Positions 1 to 7,590 of a DNA stretch of 64,000 bases are shown piece after piece. A program made the position numbers and the translations under genes. The DNA comes from Sphingomonas suaedae (lineage in GTDB: Bacteria > Pseudomonadota > Alphaproteobacteria > Sphingomonadales > Sphingomonadaceae). Position 1 is the stretch's first letter. Each line of letters begins with the position of its first letter. The notes beneath the pieces were generated by a model. The model did no database searches. It was not told the DNA's origin and saw only the letters and a program-made list of their open reading frames with translations. The DNA is taken from the NCBI RefSeq assembly GCF_007833215.1, contig NZ_CP042239.1, positions 1,178,001 to 1,242,000 on the forward strand, read 5' to 3'.

Positions 1-319
1 ACACGCCGGGACCGGCGGCGAGCGCGCGGACGCGCTCCTGCGTCAGCGGCGCACCACGCGGGGTCATCGCCAGCATCGGGCGGTCATAGCCGACGCTGTC
101 GCAGGCGGCGGCGAGGATGTCGGGCTTGAGCACCATCCCCGCCCCGCCCCCCGCCGGCGTGTCGTCGACGGTACGGTGCTTGTCGGTGGCGAAGTCGCGA
201 ATCTGGACGGTGTCGAGGCTCCATTTCCGCTCATTCAGCGCGCGTCCGGCGATGGACGCGCCAAGTGGCCCCGGAAACATGTCCGGGTAGAGGGTCAGGA
301 CGGTGGCGGCGAAGGTCAT
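1..319 (-). CDS. trmD: tRNA (guanine-N1)-methyltransferase TrmD, N-terminal part (runs off the left edge)
   Basis: TrmD is a SAM-dependent SPOUT methyltransferase that makes m1G37 in tRNAs with G36-G37 and prevents +1 frameshifting; it is usually essential. The translated minus strand starts [15 protein letters not shown] and carries the glycine-rich [13 protein letters not shown] segment at about residues 50-62, typical of TrmD. About 106 codons are present; the C-terminal part of the protein lies outside the window. The ATG at 319 overlaps the TGA of the upstream toxin gene (ATGA, 316-319). No strong Shine-Dalgarno precedes it, so translation is probably coupled. The usual upstream partner rimM is absent; a VapBC pair takes its place. 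Confidence 0.93.
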   Translation of the reverse strand, partial: MTFAATVLTLYPDMFPGPLGASIAGRALNERKWSLDTVQIRDFATDKHRTVDDTPAGGGAGMVLKPDILAAACDSVGYDRPMLAMTPRGAPLTQERVRALAAGPGV

Positions 320-699
320 CGGGTCCAGTTTTCGCACCTGAGGCCGGGGATATCGGCAAAATCGGCTTCGTTGTTGGTGACGAGTATGAGGTTGAGCGAA
401 AGGGCGTGGGCGGCGATCAGCCGGTCGAAACTGCCACGTTTGAACGGAATTTGCGCATAGGTGCGTGCGGCGTCCCGGTCGAATTCGAGAAGCGGAGCCG
501 CCTCGTAAAGGGCATCGGCAGCCGCGCGTGCTGCCGAGTTGGCTCCCACTAGGCCGCGTTCCAATTCTGCAAAGACGATGGCTGAAATGCCGACCGTTCC
601 CACATCCTGCAATGCCAGGCGCTGAGCCGACGGACTGGTGAGATCAGCCAGAATGTAGATGCAGATATTGGCGTCGAGCAGGTAGCGCAGATCAGTCAC
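316..699 (-). CDS. VapC-type PIN-domain ribonuclease toxin
   Basis: A 127-residue PIN-domain protein. Visible acidic residues fit the family active site: D9 in LLDAN, E45 in FAELERG, D92 in [10 protein letters not shown], and D113 after VTNNEADF. VapC toxins are metal-dependent RNases that cut tRNA or rRNA and are held inactive by the cognate antitoxin. The start overlaps the 3' end of the antitoxin gene by 8 bp, and the stop overlaps the trmD start by 4 bp, so antitoxin, toxin and trmD form one coupled unit. The full-length domain suggests an intact toxin. The RNA target is unknown. Confidence 0.88.
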   Translation of the reverse strand: MTDLRYLLDANICIYILADLTSPSAQRLALQDVGTVGISAIVFAELERGLVGANSAARAAADALYEAAPLLEFDRDAARTYAQIPFKRGSFDRLIAAHALSLNLILVTNNEADFADIPGLRCENWTR

Positions 700-964
700 C
701 CTTGATCCGCTTCAAACCCCAGTCGAGTTCACGCTCCTCGAAGATGCGATCCTCGGGCGGGATCGGCTTCAACCAGGGAATCTTTCCGGCGAATTTACTG
801 ATGTCGATCTTCTTCGGTGTCTCGGCGACCGGTTCGACGATGAAATTGCCGCGCTCCTCGCGCACCTTCATTTCCATGCCTTCCTTGATGCCAAGCGCCT
901 TGGGCAGCCGCAGGGCGACCGAATTGCCCGACTTGAACGTCTTTGCGCGATATTCGTCGCCCAT
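692..964 (-). CDS. VapB/AbrB-type antitoxin
   Basis: About 90 residues. The N-terminus ([20 protein letters not shown]) is the swapped-hairpin AbrB/MazE-like DNA-binding fold; the C-terminal half ([21 protein letters not shown]) is the likely toxin-wrapping tail. I chose the ATG at 964 because GGGAGG lies 5 nt upstream (970-975); an in-frame GTG at 967 is the alternative. Antitoxins of this class repress their own operon together with the toxin, and a matching repeat lies just upstream at 976-996. It is the first gene of antitoxin-toxin-trmD. Confidence 0.85.
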   Translation of the reverse strand: MGDEYRAKTFKSGNSVALRLPKALGIKEGMEMKVREERGNFIVEPVAETPKKIDISKFAGKIPWLKPIPPEDRIFEERELDWGLKRIKGD

Positions 965-975
965 CACGGCCTCCC

Positions 976-996
976 GTATATACGCGATGTATATAC
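976..996 (-). promoter_or_regulatory. Putative VapB operator: two copies of GTATATAC
   Basis: Two identical 8-bp self-palindromes, GTATATAC, at 976-983 and 989-996, separated by GCGAT. The array sits directly before the antitoxin ribosome-binding site, where VapBC complexes normally bind to autoregulate. It is strikingly AT-rich against the GC-rich surroundings. It may also overlap the promoter of the divergent flavoprotein gene. Confidence 0.6.
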
Positions 997-1041
997 ATAG
1001 CCTTCGTTGACTTCAAGGAACGAACTCGCCCCCGCCGCGCT

Positions 1042-1959
1042 ATGGCGGTCATGGAAGACTGTATCATCGTCGGCGCGGGGCCGGCCGGGCTGACGGCGGC
1101 GATCTATCTGGCGCGCTATCATTTGTCGATCCGGCTGTTCGACTGCGGGTCGAGCCGCGCGGCGCTGATCCCGCGCACGCACAACCATGCCGGCTATCCC
1201 GAGGGGATCGAGGGGGTCGAGCTGCTGCGGCGGATGCTGGCGCAGGCAGAGAAATATGGCGCGGTGCGCGAGCCGGCCAAGGTGACGCGGATCGAGCCGA
1301 AGGACGAGGGTTTCATCGTCCATGCGGGCGAGCGCAGCTTCCCGGCGCGATCGGTGCTGCTGGCGACGGGCGTGGTCAATCACCGGCCCGAGGGGATTGC
1401 GGATGCGGTGCACGATCCGGCGCTCGCCGCCGGGCTGCTGCGCTATTGCCCGGTGTGCGACGGATATGAGGTCACCGACAAGCGCGTCGGGGTGATCGGC
1501 ACCGGCGATCACGGGATGCGCGAGGCACTGTTCCTGCGCGGCTTTACCCGTGATGTGACGCTGATCGCGCCGGATGTGGAGCATCGGCTGGACGATGCCT
1601 GCGTCGCCAGGCTGGAAGAAGCCGGGATCGCGCGGGTCGACGGGCCGTGCGGCGGCTATGCCATTCAGGGCGACCAGCTGGTGGTGCAGACGGCCGACGG
1701 GCCGCTTGCGTTCGACAGTGTGTACCCGGCGCTGGGATCGCGCATCCGGTCCGATCTGGCGGTCGCGGCGGGCGCGGCGGCGACCGAGGAGGGATGCCTC
1801 GAGGTGGACGATCACCAGCGCACGTCGATCCCCGGGCTGTTCGCTGCGGGGGATGTGGTGCTTGGACTGGACCAGATCAGCAACGCGATGGGTCAGGCCG
1901 GGGTCGCGTCAACGACGATCCGCAACATGCTGAGCGAGCAGCGGGCGATTTGGCGGTAG
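1042..1959 (+). CDS. Thioredoxin-reductase-like NAD(P)/FAD-dependent oxidoreductase
   Basis: About 305 residues. FAD-binding GxGxxG ([18 protein letters not shown]) is at the N-terminus. A redox-active CPVC motif (Cys136, Cys139, followed by DGYE) lies in the NAD(P)-binding half after the two-domain switch, and a second Rossmann stretch begins [10 protein letters not shown]. The C-terminal [20 protein letters not shown] is the family FAD motif. This class-II pyridine nucleotide-disulfide reductase architecture resembles TrxB, but the protein partner cannot be named. The start is uncertain: ATG at 1042 or 1051, neither with a clear Shine-Dalgarno. It is divergent from vapB-vapC-trmD. Confidence 0.85.
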   Translation: MAVMEDCIIVGAGPAGLTAAIYLARYHLSIRLFDCGSSRAALIPRTHNHAGYPEGIEGVELLRRMLAQAEKYGAVREPAKVTRIEPKDEGFIVHAGERSFPARSVLLATGVVNHRPEGIADAVHDPALAAGLLRYCPVCDGYEVTDKRVGVIGTGDHGMREALFLRGFTRDVTLIAPDVEHRLDDACVARLEEAGIARVDGPCGGYAIQGDQLVVQTADGPLAFDSVYPALGSRIRSDLAVAAGAAATEEGCLEVDDHQRTSIPGLFAAGDVVLGLDQISNAMGQAGVASTTIRNMLSEQRAIWR

Positions 1960-2048
1960 GCTCGCGGGGAAGTTGACAAGGTTACGGGCAACGCGCGCGT
2001 TCGAAAAATAGGATTCGCGCGACAACGCTATCGCTGAACGGGAATATT

Positions 2049-2360
2049 TCATCCGTAATAGCAAACGCCATACATCGTACCCACGGGACCAGACCATTTG
2101 CAGACCGGAAACTCGTAAAAATTATAGTCCCTCGTTCCGAGTCCTGGTGTTGAATATTGTTCGGGACATGCCGAACTGAATTGCTCCTCCCAGCACGACT
2201 CAACCGACGAATATGCCGCATTCTGCCAGTTTAATCCGCAGTAATCATGGAGATACCTCGCGTATGAATCGCAAAACGTCTCCTCTTGCGCCTGCGCTTT
2301 GGAGGAGATTAGTGCTGAAGATAATAAAACTGCAACGGCAACTGCTGCGTGCTTGCGCAT
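2049..2360 (-). CDS. Small secreted cysteine-rich protein, function unknown
   Basis: 103 residues with a clear signal peptide (MRKHAAVAVAVLLSSALISS...AQA) followed by a short mature domain with six cysteines, rich in Tyr, Trp and Ser, ending in GVCYYG. The even cysteine number suggests three disulfides in the periplasm or outside the cell. GGGAG about 8 nt upstream of the ATG supports it as a real gene. Base composition is noticeably more AT-rich than in the neighbours, and the upstream 2361-2480 stretch is also AT-rich, hinting at acquisition. No family recognised. Confidence 0.65.
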   Translation of the reverse strand: MRKHAAVAVAVLLSSALISSKAQAQEETFCDSYARYLHDYCGLNWQNAAYSSVESCWEEQFSSACPEQYSTPGLGTRDYNFYEFPVCKWSGPVGTMYGVCYYG

Positions 2361-2627
2361 TGAAAATCTCCCGACTCAATATTCTTGTTGATGTGGCAGA
2401 ATAATCTGCTCTATGCGATTTGCTTATAGCAATTATGTTCATTTTGGATTGAGTGCGAGCGACAGATTTTGTGCAAAAGGCGTTTTTGGCCGGCGAGCCG
2501 AAGACTGCTTGTTTCAGGCTATCGCACAACGATCAACGAATGCCTGACGCTGATTGCAGTCCATCGAATAGCAACGGCCGCCGCAATGGGATCGCTAGCC
2601 GACAGGCCGTTTTTGTTGCGCGTGCCC

Positions 2628-4127
2628 TCAGTCCGGCCGCGGCGCAAACCTTAGCGCCTGGATCGCGGGCGGGTTGGTCGGGCTGAGCAGGATCTGGCCG
2701 TCCAGCTTCCCCTTGGCACAGTTCCAGCGGAAGGCGGTGGTGAGGTTGCCGGTCGGGAAGAGCGGTTCGGCGGTGGGGCAGTCGCCGACCAGCCCCTTGA
2801 TCCGCGCGAATTCCGTCCGCCAATGCGCGGCGTCGCGGTCCATCAGGAAGTTCATCGCGAGCTTGCCGTCGAGCGGCTTGAGTTCGCCGGCGGCATAGGC
2901 GGCGCGGGCGGCGTCCTGCATCTGCGCCAGCAGCGGGTTGAGCGGGAGTTCCCGGGGCTGCGCCGCCCCTGCCCGCGCCAAGGCCCAGAGCGACTGCCAG
3001 ACCGGCACGGCGGGGGCGGTATAGGTCTTGTTGGTGAACGCGAAGGCGGCGATGCCACGCTCGGGGGCGAGCACGACGAAGCTGCCATAGCCGGGGAAGC
3101 CGCCGCCATGCGCGAGGGTGAGGCCGAGATCGCAATCGGGCGTCACCCGCATCCCCATGCCATAGGCGACGGCATGGACGCATTTGTCCCCTTCCGGCGC
3201 GCCGCGGCGGGGGCCGATCTGGACGAAGTTGAGGCCCTGCGCCAGCTCGCGCACGGTGGCGCGCTTGACGGGGCCGGCCTCCGCCCCGTCGCGCGGCGGC
3301 CAGGCGGAGAGCAGGAAGCCGATCCACTTCGCATAATCCTTCGCGGTGGTGATGACCCCGCCCATCGCCCCGAACGCACCGTCGCGCATTTCCGGCTCCG
3401 CGACCCATTGATCGTCCTGCCAGCGATAGCCGAGCGCGAGCTTGTCGCGCGGTACCGTCGCGATGTCATAGGTCGTCGCGGCCATGCCGAGCGGCTGCAT
3501 GATCGTGCGGCGGATATAGTCCTGATAGGGCTGGCCCGAGACGTTGGTGACGATCCGGCCGAGCAGCGCATAGCCGAAGTTGGAATACTCGTGGCTCATT
3601 TGGCCCGTGCGGCTCCACGGCACACCGGCGGCGATCATCTTGGTGAAGTCGGCCTCGCTCAGCACCTGTTGCCGGTCGCCCCAGGGGTCGTCGGTGACCA
3701 TGCCCGAGACGTGGGCGAGCAGGTCGCGAATGCGGATGCGCGGGCTGTCGCTGGTCGGGTATGCCCAGCCGCGCATTTCGGGGACGTGCTGTTCCGCGAG
3801 GTCGTCGAGCCGCAGCTTGCCGTCGTCGCGCAGTTTGAGGATCGCGAGCGCGGTGAATGCCTTGCTCATCGATGCGATGCGGAAGCGGGTGTCGAGCGTG
3901 ACCGGCGCGCCGCCTGGCGTCTGGGTGCCGACTGTGGCGGACATGACAGGCTTGCCGTCCTTGATCACCATATAGACCATGCTTGGGCTCGGGTTCTGAT
4001 CGCGATAGCTGGCGAAAAGCGCGTCGATCTCCGCGGTCTGGGCGGCGGGGATCTGCTTGGCCGGCGCCTGCGCGAGGGCAGGCAGCGGGGCGAGCAGGGC
4101 GAGCGACAGGGCGGCGCGGAGCATCAT
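2628..4127 (-). CDS. Serine hydrolase, beta-lactamase/D-aminopeptidase (class C-like) family
   Basis: About 499 residues with an N-terminal signal peptide (MLRAALSLALLAPLPALAQA). The catalytic SxxK (SMSK, near residues 86-89) follows RIA, and YSN (near 181-183) provides the YxN element. A later AHGGGFPGYGS segment matches the HGG-type third motif. This penicillin-binding-fold family includes esterases, D-aminopeptidases and class C beta-lactamases. The extra C-terminal region makes it longer than AmpC, so a peptidase or esterase role is more likely than true beta-lactamase activity. The ATG at 4127 is preferred over an in-frame TTG at 4136. Confidence 0.85.
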   Translation of the reverse strand: MMLRAALSLALLAPLPALAQAPAKQIPAAQTAEIDALFASYRDQNPSPSMVYMVIKDGKPVMSATVGTQTPGGAPVTLDTRFRIASMSKAFTALAILKLRDDGKLRLDDLAEQHVPEMRGWAYPTSDSPRIRIRDLLAHVSGMVTDDPWGDRQQVLSEADFTKMIAAGVPWSRTGQMSHEYSNFGYALLGRIVTNVSGQPYQDYIRRTIMQPLGMAATTYDIATVPRDKLALGYRWQDDQWVAEPEMRDGAFGAMGGVITTAKDYAKWIGFLLSAWPPRDGAEAGPVKRATVRELAQGLNFVQIGPRRGAPEGDKCVHAVAYGMGMRVTPDCDLGLTLAHGGGFPGYGSFVVLAPERGIAAFAFTNKTYTAPAVPVWQSLWALARAGAAQPRELPLNPLLAQMQDAARAAYAAGELKPLDGKLAMNFLMDRDAAHWRTEFARIKGLVGDCPTAEPLFPTGNLTTAFRWNCAKGKLDGQILLSPTNPPAIQALRFAPRPD

Positions 4128-4195
4128 GTTTGCCAAGCAATCAGGAAAACGCGGCGCGGGGAAGCCTCAATCGCCGGTCTCAGAACGAATGCGAT

Positions 4196-4211
4196 ATAAA
4201 GAATTCTTTAT
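4196..4211. promoter_or_regulatory. Perfect 16-bp palindrome between divergent transcripts
   Basis: ATAAAGAATTCTTTAT is a perfect palindrome. It lies about 70 bp upstream of the hydrolase gene (minus strand) and about 75 bp before the cobalamin riboswitch (plus strand). It is AT-rich in a GC-rich region and has operator-like symmetry. The binding protein is unknown. Confidence 0.4.
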
Positions 4212-4284
4212 GTCTTGCCGCCGCGGACTCACGCGCCTATTGGGCCGGGCGAGGATCGGGGGCAACCCCGCCCCTCGATGATCG

Positions 4285-4480
4285 CGCCGGTGCCCCGCAA
4301 GGGGCTTAAAACGGGAATGCGGTGCGGACGGGTCGACCGTCCAACTCCGCGGCTGTCCCTGCAACTGTAAGCGGCGAGCGCGATGCACTGGTTCCCCGTC
4401 GAGGGAACAGCCACTGGGCCATGCGGCCCGGGAAGGCCGTGCATCACGCCCTGACCCGCGAGCCAGGAGACCTGCCAGCG
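4285..4480 (+). ncRNA. Cobalamin (AdoCbl) riboswitch in the btuB leader
   Basis: The stretch carries conserved cobalamin aptamer elements in order: a GGTGCC-type 5' strand at 4289-4294, the TTAAAACGGGAAT segment, GCGGCTGTCCCTGCAACTGTAAGCGGCG-like core (split here at 4349-4378), CCACTGG...CCCGGGAAGGC (4411-4437), and the 3' strand GAGCCAGGAGACCTGCC (4459-4475). It precedes btuB by 200 nt on the same strand. B12 binding is expected to lower btuB expression. The 3' expression platform is not obvious; hairpins at 4550-4567 and 4636-4649 are candidates, the latter close to the GGGGG ribosome-binding site. Confidence 0.93.
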
Positions 4481-4549
4481 CACCGGTCGCTCTTGCCTTG
4501 GTCCAGGGGATGGCCACGGCACGGTATTTCTCCGTCTGAGCGACGACCC

Positions 4550-4567
4550 AAGCGGCCGGGGCCGCTT
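4550..4567 (+). other. Strong hairpin in the btuB leader (possible expression platform)
   Basis: AAGCGGCC-GG-GGCCGCTT forms an 8-bp stem with a minimal loop between the aptamer and btuB. There is no downstream U-run, so it does not look like a canonical intrinsic terminator. It may be part of the switching region of the riboswitch. Confidence 0.35.
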
Positions 4568-4679
4568 CGGTGCGTGCGTCAGGCGACTTCTAGCGCCCGT
4601 CTGTCACAACGCACCGGCCGTTCGCGGAGGCGGATGGCAGGCCCCTGCCCTCGCTCGTTCAGGCGCCGGGGGAATATCC

Positions 4680-6611
4680 ATGTTGAAGACCGGTTTCGTT
4701 TCACTGATCGCCATCGCCGCGGCATCGCCCGCGCTCGCCAATTCCGATACCGCCGACGGTGCGGACGTGGTCGTCACCGCCTCGCGCTCCGGCGAGGACG
4801 TGCCGGTGGAGGACATCCCCGCCTCGATCACCGTGATCGACGCGCAGGCGCTGGAGGATCGCCAGACGCGGATCGTGTCCGACGTCCTGCGCGACGTTCC
4901 CGGCGTCGCGGTCAATCGCACCGGCGGGATCGGCAGCCTGACCCAGATCCGCATTCGCGGGACCGAGGCGAACCATGTGCTGGTGCTGGTCGATGGGATC
5001 GAGGTCGCCGATCCCTATCAGGGCGAATATGATTTCGGCACGCTGATCGCCGATCCGGCGGCGCGGATCGAGGTGCTGCGCGGGCAGCAAAGCTCGCTCT
5101 ACGGATCGGACGCGATCGGCGGGGTGATCCACTATATCACTTTGTCGGGCGCCGAGGCTCCGGGGTTCACCGCGCGCGCTGAGGCCGGGTCGTTCGGCAC
5201 GGTCAGCGCAGCGGCACGCGCGGCTGGCGCATCGGACGCGTTCGACTATGCGCTGACCGCCAGCTGGCTGCACAGCGACGGCATCCCCACCGCGCGCGGC
5301 GGCAGCCGCAAGGTCGGCGCGGACAGCGTCGGCGCGAGCGCGAAGCTCAACTGGCGCCCGACCGAGACGTTCAAGCTGACCGGCGTGCTGCGCTACAGCC
5401 ATACCGATGCCGAGACGAACAACACCGATGGCGATCCGACCAGCCCGACCTTCGGCCTGACGATCGACAGCCCGAGCGTGTATTTCGTCAACGACGCGAT
5501 CTACGGGCTGGTCAGCGCCGAGCTGACCGCGCTCGACGGGCGCTGGACCAATACGCTGACCGGGCAATTCTCGGACACCGAGCGCACCAGCTATTCGCCG
5601 TTCGGGGTCGATTATGGCGACAAGGGCCAGCGCTACAAGGGATCGTTCGTCTCAAGCCTGCGCTTCGGCAGCGATGCGGTGAGTCACCGCGTGACGGGCG
5701 CGGTCGATGTCGAGCGAGAGGATTATCGCAACACCACGCCATCCAGCGGATCGCCGTTCGACGCGTTCACCGGCAAGCGCAGCACCACCAATGTCGGGCT
5801 GGTCGGCCAGTATGAGCTGACCGCGGGCGGGCTCGCGCTGGGCGGGTCGGTCCGCCATGACGACAATAACCGTTTCGCCAATGCCACGACCTGGCGCGTG
5901 CAGGGCGGCTATCGCCTCGCCACGGGCACGCGGCTTCGGGCCGCCTATGGCACCGGGGTGAAGAACCCCGGCTATTACGAGCTCTATGGCTATTCGGACG
6001 GCCGCTATATCGGCAATCCCAACCTCAAGCCCGAAAAGTCGAAGGGCTGGGAGGCCGGGGTCGATCAGGAGCTGCTCGACGGCAAGGTCAGCTTCGGCGC
6101 GACCTATTTCGCCACCGTGCTGACCGACGAAATCTATACCAGCTACCCTGCGCCGACGTTCGTCGCGACCCCGGCCAACCGTGCGACCGAGTCCAGGCAG
6201 CACGGCGTCGAGCTGTTCGCGAGCGCGCGCCCGATCCCGCAGCTGCGGCTCGACGCGAGCTACACGCATCTCGACGCGAAGGAGAATGGCGTCGAGGAGG
6301 TGCGGCGCCCCGGCGATATCGCCAGCTTCAACGCGACCTTCGCGAGCGCGGACGAGCGGTTCTCCACCACGCTGACGGTGCGGCACAACGGTCGCTTCGT
6401 CGATGTCGCCTATACCGACCCGAGCTACGCGCCGGTGCGCGTGTCGATGAAGCCCTACACGCTGGTCAACCTCGCCGCGCGCTATCGCGTGACCGAGAGC
6501 ATCCAGCTGTTCGGGCGCGTCGAGAACCTGTTCGACGTCGATTACGAGGAAATCTTCGGTACCGCGACCTCCGGGATCGGTGCCTATGGCGGCGTGCGCG
6601 TAGCGTTCTGA
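4680..6611 (+). CDS. btuB: TonB-dependent vitamin B12 outer-membrane receptor BtuB
   Basis: 643 residues. Signal peptide (about 1-20), then a plug domain beginning ADVVVTASRSGEDVPVEDIP with the typical IRIRGTEANHVLVLVDGIEVADP and VLRGQQSSLYGSDAIGGVI blocks at about residues 95-155. A 22-strand-type barrel follows and ends in a C-terminal phenylalanine (GGVRVAF). Substrate assignment rests on the cobalamin riboswitch in its leader and the neighbouring btuF and btuCD genes. It imports cobalamins across the outer membrane with TonB-ExbBD energy. GGGGG 7-11 nt upstream supports the start at 4680. Confidence 0.93.
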   Translation: MLKTGFVSLIAIAAASPALANSDTADGADVVVTASRSGEDVPVEDIPASITVIDAQALEDRQTRIVSDVLRDVPGVAVNRTGGIGSLTQIRIRGTEANHVLVLVDGIEVADPYQGEYDFGTLIADPAARIEVLRGQQSSLYGSDAIGGVIHYITLSGAEAPGFTARAEAGSFGTVSAAARAAGASDAFDYALTASWLHSDGIPTARGGSRKVGADSVGASAKLNWRPTETFKLTGVLRYSHTDAETNNTDGDPTSPTFGLTIDSPSVYFVNDAIYGLVSAELTALDGRWTNTLTGQFSDTERTSYSPFGVDYGDKGQRYKGSFVSSLRFGSDAVSHRVTGAVDVEREDYRNTTPSSGSPFDAFTGKRSTTNVGLVGQYELTAGGLALGGSVRHDDNNRFANATTWRVQGGYRLATGTRLRAAYGTGVKNPGYYELYGYSDGRYIGNPNLKPEKSKGWEAGVDQELLDGKVSFGATYFATVLTDEIYTSYPAPTFVATPANRATESRQHGVELFASARPIPQLRLDASYTHLDAKENGVEEVRRPGDIASFNATFASADERFSTTLTVRHNGRFVDVAYTDPSYAPVRVSMKPYTLVNLAARYRVTESIQLFGRVENLFDVDYEEIFGTATSGIGAYGGVRVAF

Positions 6612-6619
6612 TGCACGTC

Positions 6620-6642
6620 GGCAGCCTCGTCAGCGGGCTGCC
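6620..6642. terminator. Possible bidirectional hairpin between btuB and btuF
   Basis: GGCAGCC (6620-6626) pairs with GGCTGCC (6636-6642) just after the btuB stop, in the convergent gap between btuB and btuF. A second GC-rich inverted repeat follows near 6655-6672. No U-run is present, so termination is only a guess. Confidence 0.3.
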
Positions 6643-6697
6643 TTGGGCGGCGTCGCCGGTTCCGGCCGGCGGCGCCGTTGCGCCCTTGCGGCGGCGG

Positions 6698-7537
6698 TCA
6701 GCGGTGGCGGGCGATCTGTACCGCGATGCTCTGCGCCGCCTGCACATAGGCGGGGCCCGCGCAGACGGTCCATGCCTCGGGGAGGCGGATGCGGGGGATG
6801 TTGCGCAGCGCCGGGTGGTGCAGCATTTCCGTCCCCTGATCGGTCACCGTGTCGCTGGCGCTGTCAACGATCAGGAAATCGGGCTTTGCCGCGACCATCT
6901 CCTCGATGCTGACCTGTGCGAGCGGCGGCTTGCCGAGCTTCGCGGCGAGGTTCACCAGCCCGGCGCGGCGCATCAGGTCGTCGACCAATGTGCCGGTGCC
7001 GGTCATGAAGCCGCGCCGCTGGTAGAAGGCCGCCACCCGGCCGCGCCCGGTTCGCGGGATCGCGGCAAGATCGGCCTGCATCCGCGCGATCAGTGCCGCG
7101 CCCCGCGCGGGATGACCGAGCGCGGCGGCGGTTTCGCGGATCGACAGATAGAGTTCGTCGACCGAGTTGGCGAAACGGAAATCGAGCGTCGGATAGCCCT
7201 GGCGTGCGATCAAAGCGGCGGCGGGGCCCGCGGGCATCCCGACGACCAGATCGGGTTGGATCGCGAGGATCTGTTCACCCGAACTCGACAGGCGCGGCAG
7301 GCCGCGCGCGCGCTCCGCCGCCGCCGACATCCAGGGATCGGTGGCATTGTGGGTCAGCCCCGCGATTTGCGCGCGGTCGGCGAGCGCGACGATGAGCTGG
7401 TCCGCGCAGAGATTGAACGAGACCACGCGCTTGGGAGCCGCGGGCGCGGCGTCCCGGGTTGCGGGACGCGCCCCCCATGCGGCGGCACCGACGCCGAGTG
7501 CGATCATGCCGAGCGTTGCGAAGCCAAGACGAGCCAT
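6698..7537 (-). CDS. btuF: Periplasmic cobalamin-binding protein BtuF-like
   Basis: About 279 residues from the ATG at 7537 (GGAAG lies 5 nt upstream); an alternative ATG is at 7549. The N-terminal segment LGFATLGMIALGVGAAAWGA is a signal sequence or anchor. The rest is a class III periplasmic-binding-protein fold (KRVVSFNLCADQLIVALADRAQIAGLTH near the start, IQPDLVVGMP in the middle, CAGPAYVQAAQ near the end), as in BtuF/FhuD. It is convergent to btuB and divergent from btuCD, so the context supports B12 delivery to BtuCD. Confidence 0.85.
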   Translation of the reverse strand: MARLGFATLGMIALGVGAAAWGARPATRDAAPAAPKRVVSFNLCADQLIVALADRAQIAGLTHNATDPWMSAAAERARGLPRLSSSGEQILAIQPDLVVGMPAGPAAALIARQGYPTLDFRFANSVDELYLSIRETAAALGHPARGAALIARMQADLAAIPRTGRGRVAAFYQRRGFMTGTGTLVDDLMRRAGLVNLAAKLGKPPLAQVSIEEMVAAKPDFLIVDSASDTVTDQGTEMLHHPALRNIPRIRLPEAWTVCAGPAYVQAAQSIAVQIARHR

Positions 7538-7562
7538 GGCCGCTTCCATAGCCGAGCGGCGC

Positions 7563-7587
7563 GTGCCAGCAAGCGCTTGCGAGGCAC
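7563..7587. promoter_or_regulatory. Nested palindrome in the btuF/btuC divergent gap
   Basis: A perfect 10-bp core CAAGCGCTTG (7570-7579) is flanked by GTGCC (7563-7567) and GGCAC (7583-7587), giving a near-symmetric 25-bp element. It fills most of the roughly 53-bp gap between the btuF and btuC starts. It could be an operator acting on both genes or a leader hairpin for btuC. Confidence 0.5.
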
Positions 7588-7590
7588 AGC

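Noticed and set aside
2823..4199. 458-codon open frame on the plus strand opposite the serine hydrolase
   Set aside because: Shadow of the real gene; composition typical of reverse-frame translation in GC-rich DNA.
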